A DNA stretch of 64,000 nt from Typha latifolia (taxonomy: Eukaryota > Streptophyta > Magnoliopsida > Poales > Typhaceae), in NCBI GenBank assembly GCA_019914945.1, contig CM034106.1, positions 1,922,001 to 1,986,000 of the forward strand, in the 5' to 3' direction. Position numbers and translations under genes: made by a program. Positions within the stretch are counted from its first letter, which is position 1; the number at the start of each line of letters is the position of its first letter. Of this stretch, positions 60,557 through 64,000 are shown piece by piece. The notes under the pieces were generated by a model. The model was not told the origin of the DNA, did not search any database, and worked only from the letters and a program-made list of their open reading frames with translations.

Positions 60557-63007
60557 TGCCAAAGCTCGTCGGAGCCGAGCCACCGGCGAGAGGCCGGCCG
60601 CTGGCTGGCCAGCAGCGGCCGGTGCCCTCCCCATCGGCCCGAGTCCGCAAGCTCCTCCCTCACCTTCTCGCTTTCTTCTCTTCCTCTTCTCTTCTTCTTC
60701 TTCTTCTTCTTCTTCTTCTTCTTCTTCCTCTTTATTCTTCTTATTTCTTATTTCTATCTCTTCTTCGTTTCTTTTCCCTCAGTTCCCCTCCCCCTCTTCT
60801 TCTTCTCCTTCTCCTCCCTTCTTCTTCTTCTTCTTTTTCTTCTTCTCCTCCTCCTCCTCCTTCCGCTTTCTTTCTTTTTCTTCTTCCTCCTCGGCTTCTA
60901 CTTTTTTTCTTTTTCTTCTTCCTCCTCGGCTTCTAACTTTTTATACTCTCATATAAAAGGAAACAGGCCTCTTCTCCTTATGTTATAACTAACATTTTAT
61001 AATAATACTAGAATTATAATATTTGAATCGTATCTATATTATAGACCTAGTTATGTAATCAAAAATAAAGAAAAGTGATTCTAAACCTAATAAACATTTA
61101 TATTTTAACTGAATTAATTCTAATTAGATAAACGACTAACATCATACTACTTAAATATTTCAGATCCTGAACCCACTTATTTGAGACCCCGTGAACCTCG
61201 CTAGCGATGAGTTTCACTCGGTTACCTGACGGACATGAGAGATGCGTAGTTTGTGTCTTCTGATCAGACAGTGAGTAGTCTTATCCCCTAGACGTCTTTC
61301 TCAAATTAGGTTATATTATATATTATGTACATGCATGGTTTGGCCTCCAGCATGATTATATGACTTTACCTATTGATGATTACAGTCGAGCATATTTTAT
61401 CATGCATTTAATTATGCTGATCTGTAATATGAGTACATTGGTGATATATATAGAGATAATTAGGAATGATTCTACTATTATAATTGTATACCGAGTTGGT
61501 CTGTAGCATGAGTATGCATGTAATATATTAGCATAAGTATGCATGTGTTGACGATACAGTTGGAGACTACATTGCATCATTTTTCTTGATTCCTATTCCA
61601 CCTAAATTCCTATTATGCATTAACTTGTTATCGTACTGGATATATGCATTTGATCTGTCATTTAGAAGGAAAACATGAAATGTGATTGATAGGATAGTTG
61701 ATAGAAAGCGTGAAGATACCCGAGGGGCGCGAGAGTTAGGACGCGCTTGGTGGATGATTGATCACTCGACATAGTCGCGATCCTGTTGGCCTTACGTCCG
61801 AGGTCGTTAGTCTGTGTGCGCAGCAAACATTCGGACACATGTCGTTCGCCAGGACATATGTGGCGAGTTATCCTCACGAGGTTTCTATCAACTATGTGGG
61901 TGCCCGATCTGGATGGATATTGATACCCTAGCAGGTGGCGGGGTATGATTATATTTGAGATACTCTTGCGGGTGGCGGAGTATGCTCTGAGCTTTCGGAC
62001 ATAATGTTGAGACCGGGTACCGAGTGGTAACGTTCACAAGTGGTCTAGTATGATGATATTATACCGAGATGTCGGTGATGATTTATGATTGTGATGTTGA
62101 GAAATACATATGATTTCATTATTATTTGGTTACCTGATTATCGAGTGATCAATATACATTATATATGGTTGCATTTGATATCATAGCATGGTCATGGTCG
62201 GCATGCATCATGTGTCATATTTGAGAAAGAGTTATGATAATGGTATGAAATAGAGATTTATTTATACATTATCGAGGATTATATATTCTATCAGTTATGA
62301 CATGACATATTATCTATTTTTTATTTATGTATTATTGAGGAACATTCATATATTCATTCATGACATGATGCTCTTTCTGACTCATATTATCTAGTACATG
62401 ATTTACTCTCTGTTTGACATCACTGATTCGGGATAAGGTCTATTCACTGAGCCTTTTGCTCATGACTCTCTTTATTTTTTTTTTAACCCCCTTAGATACG
62501 TGGTATGTGATAGCGACTTGAGATATCTTGAGAAGATATTTTAGAGCGATGATGAGGTGAGCTATAGATGCGATGCAATATAGATGATAGTTTATATAAG
62601 AATTGAGTTGTACCAGTATTTGATATTTGTACTCTATTGTATTAGACGATGAATTGTATAATACAGATCGAATCATAGTGTACTCTTATATTAGTCGTTT
62701 TAGTTGTATCTTGATAGTTTGTTGTGGCTTGCGTGGGTCCTGCCAAATTATGTAGTGGTTTAATGAATATTATTGTGGACTGGGATATTCATATGTTAAC
62801 AGGTTTATTTGGTTAATAATATGATTTAATTGGTGATGGGTTATGTGATCATGGATATGTTAGCAGGTAGTATTTGATGATGTCATGATTATATGTATAT
62901 AGGAGAGTATCTATGTGTGACGGGCCCCGCCCGACCTGTCGCGTGTGCCATGCGCGCCGTGTGGGCACGTGGGCGTGCACGTGCCCGTACCGGGCGGGGG
63001 CGTTACA
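60168..63007 (+). mobile_element. Solo LTR of a TGTAACAACC family, very CT/CTT-rich leader
   Basis: Starts TGTAACAACCC, ends GGGCGTTACA, with perfect TSD gcttg (60163-60167, 63008-63012). Long pyrimidine tracts (60374-60440, 60530-60556, 60690-60900) come before TATA-like atataaaag at about 60950. Hairpin TGAGCcttttGCTCA at 62448-62462. The 252-codon frame at 60230-60988 is a product of the pyrimidine tracts, not a gene. Confidence 0.9.
60374..60900 (+). repeat. (CT)n and (CTT)n microsatellites
   Basis: (CT)n at 60374-60406 and 60530-60556, (CTT)n at 60690-60726, then mixed ctt/ctc to 60900. A roughly 36-bp tandem duplication follows (about 60870-60940). Confidence 0.92.
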
Positions 63008-63036
63008 GCTTGATCCTTCTTATCTATTATCCTAAC

Positions 63037-63749
63037 AAATGATGGCCGTGCCAATGGCACGTGTCGTGTCATGCCACCATCGGCATAGGGCGTGCATTTA
63101 TAATATTTTTAATAAAAATTTTAGGATATTATAGATATTTTTAGGTCTTCGGCATGTCAATCCTTAATTTAGGTTTAAACATATGTATTAAAATCTATAT
63201 TATAATGTTTTATCTTTAGATTATTTTTATAGATGACATATTTTATTAAAGATAAAACAACAGCTAAATATAAATATTATTCAACACATAATATAATTAA
63301 ATATATTCATTAAAACTAATATTAATGATTGAATACTCTATAATATAATTGAATACTCCATAATAAAATTGAATACATAATATTAATTGATAATAATTCA
63401 ATAATTAAAACTAACATCTAGTTAAACATTAAATAATGAGAAAAATCAAAGGCTTCATTTGCTAGCACAAGAATAACATTAGAATGTTGCATATCGATAT
63501 TCTTCAAAACTCATCCATTGATAGTATTATTTATTATAACGTCTCACATAGTCTTCATAAAAATAAAAATTTTACAATTCTCCTATGATATGATATGAAC
63601 ATGCGCAGAAACTAAAATTAATTTAATAATAATTGATGAAATAGAAGAAAAAAAATTAAAAAAATGGCTCCACATGGTACCAGCACGGGGGTGTGCCACT
63701 AGCACACCCTATGCCAAGTGTCATGCCATTACTAGCACCACCACCCTTG
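63037..63749. mobile_element. hAT-like element delta
   Basis: TSD atcctaac / atcctaag (7 of 8). Starts aaatgatggccgtgcc and ends gcaccaccacccttg. Its AT-rich interior is the uninterrupted form of alpha and beta and was used to locate the insertions in alpha. Internally deleted; no transposase. Confidence 0.75.
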
Positions 63750-63757
63750 ATCCTAAG

Positions 63758-63965
63758 TTCCTAACTATCACAACCAAACACCTTATTCTTATCCTACATA
63801 ATAATTACATCATATCCTCCTACATAATAATTACATCATATCCTTATTTTGCCAACCAAAAATAAAATAAGAATAGCAATATAGCATCATCTTATATCCT
63901 GTGATAAGTCCCTACCTTTATCCCTATCCTTGTTTTACCTCTTCTCACAACCAAACGGGGCCTAA
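63758..63965. repeat. MITE-like repeat, related to 59340-59620
   Basis: cacaaccaaacacctta at one end and cacaaccaaacggggcct at the other; a tandem duplication of about 24 bp (acataataattacatcatatcct) at about 63797-63845. No clear TSD. Confidence 0.45.
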
Positions 63966-64000
63966 TGAATGGATGTGGGAGTTCCATGTTGTCAGCGCTC

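Noticed and set aside
60230..60988. 252-codon plus-strand frame
   Set aside because: Ser/Leu/Phe-rich translation of CT and CTT repeats inside a solo LTR; no domain.
1..64000. CRISPR arrays, operons, bacterial promoters, viral genomes
   Set aside because: Split genes with GT-AG introns, plant TEs and microsatellites show plant nuclear DNA; direct repeats seen are TE or simple-sequence repeats.

Overview
The window is eukaryotic nuclear DNA from a flowering plant. The protein exons fit a DICER-LIKE 3 (DCL3) gene; I suspect a non-grass monocot because of the long, transposon-filled introns, but the sequence alone does not settle the species. Almost everything present is either one gene on the minus strand or transposable-element (TE) DNA lying in its introns.

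The gene: I placed 21 coding exons between 58605 and 185 (minus strand). All have GT-AG borders, and their phases join into a single open frame of 1458 codons plus 2 bases with no stop or frameshift. In order they encode the DECH and TAS helicase motifs, helicase insert, helicase C-terminal motifs IV-VI, Dicer dimerisation domain (DUF283), PAZ region, RNase IIIa, RNase IIIb, a first dsRNA-binding domain, a linker, and the start of a second dsRNA-binding domain. The helicase P-loop exons (expected beyond 64000) and the last exon(s) (expected left of 1) are outside the window. Exons sit in tight clusters (32-34 kb, 49 kb, 58 kb, 13-14 kb, 21 kb) separated by introns of up to 12.1 kb.

The introns: the dominant repeat is a Ty3/gypsy-type LTR of about 1.5-2.2 kb (starts TGTAAGAACC-like, ends GTCGTGACA-like). 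It occurs as solo LTRs with 5-bp target-site duplications (TSDs) at 2568-4116, 10145-12138, 15803-18041, 24095-26262 and 46061-48238, as an old copy at 6197-12505 split by later insertions, as a truncated copy at 51642-52450, as a leader fragment near 20100, and as the 3' LTR (54068-57997) of an element whose integrase relic lies at 52860-54067. Three further solo LTRs of other families lie at 27514-29535, 54486-56512 and 60168-63007. Copia gag and RT relics, a hAT transposase relic, a hAT-like family with 8-bp TSDs and a MULE/hAT-like family with 8-9 bp TSDs fill much of the rest.

Most interesting points: (1) the gypsy LTR carries a 530-700 bp internal segment bounded by GT-AG splice sites, and two copies (2568-4116 and 51642-52450) lack exactly that segment, which looks like reverse transcription of spliced leader RNA. 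(2) Every LTR-type element and LTR-retrotransposon coding relic I could orient is antisense to DCL3. (3) The gene that makes 24-nt TE-silencing siRNAs is itself packed with antisense-oriented TE promoters, which suggests, without proving, a feedback loop. (4) Clean TSDs allow a layered insertion history to be read.
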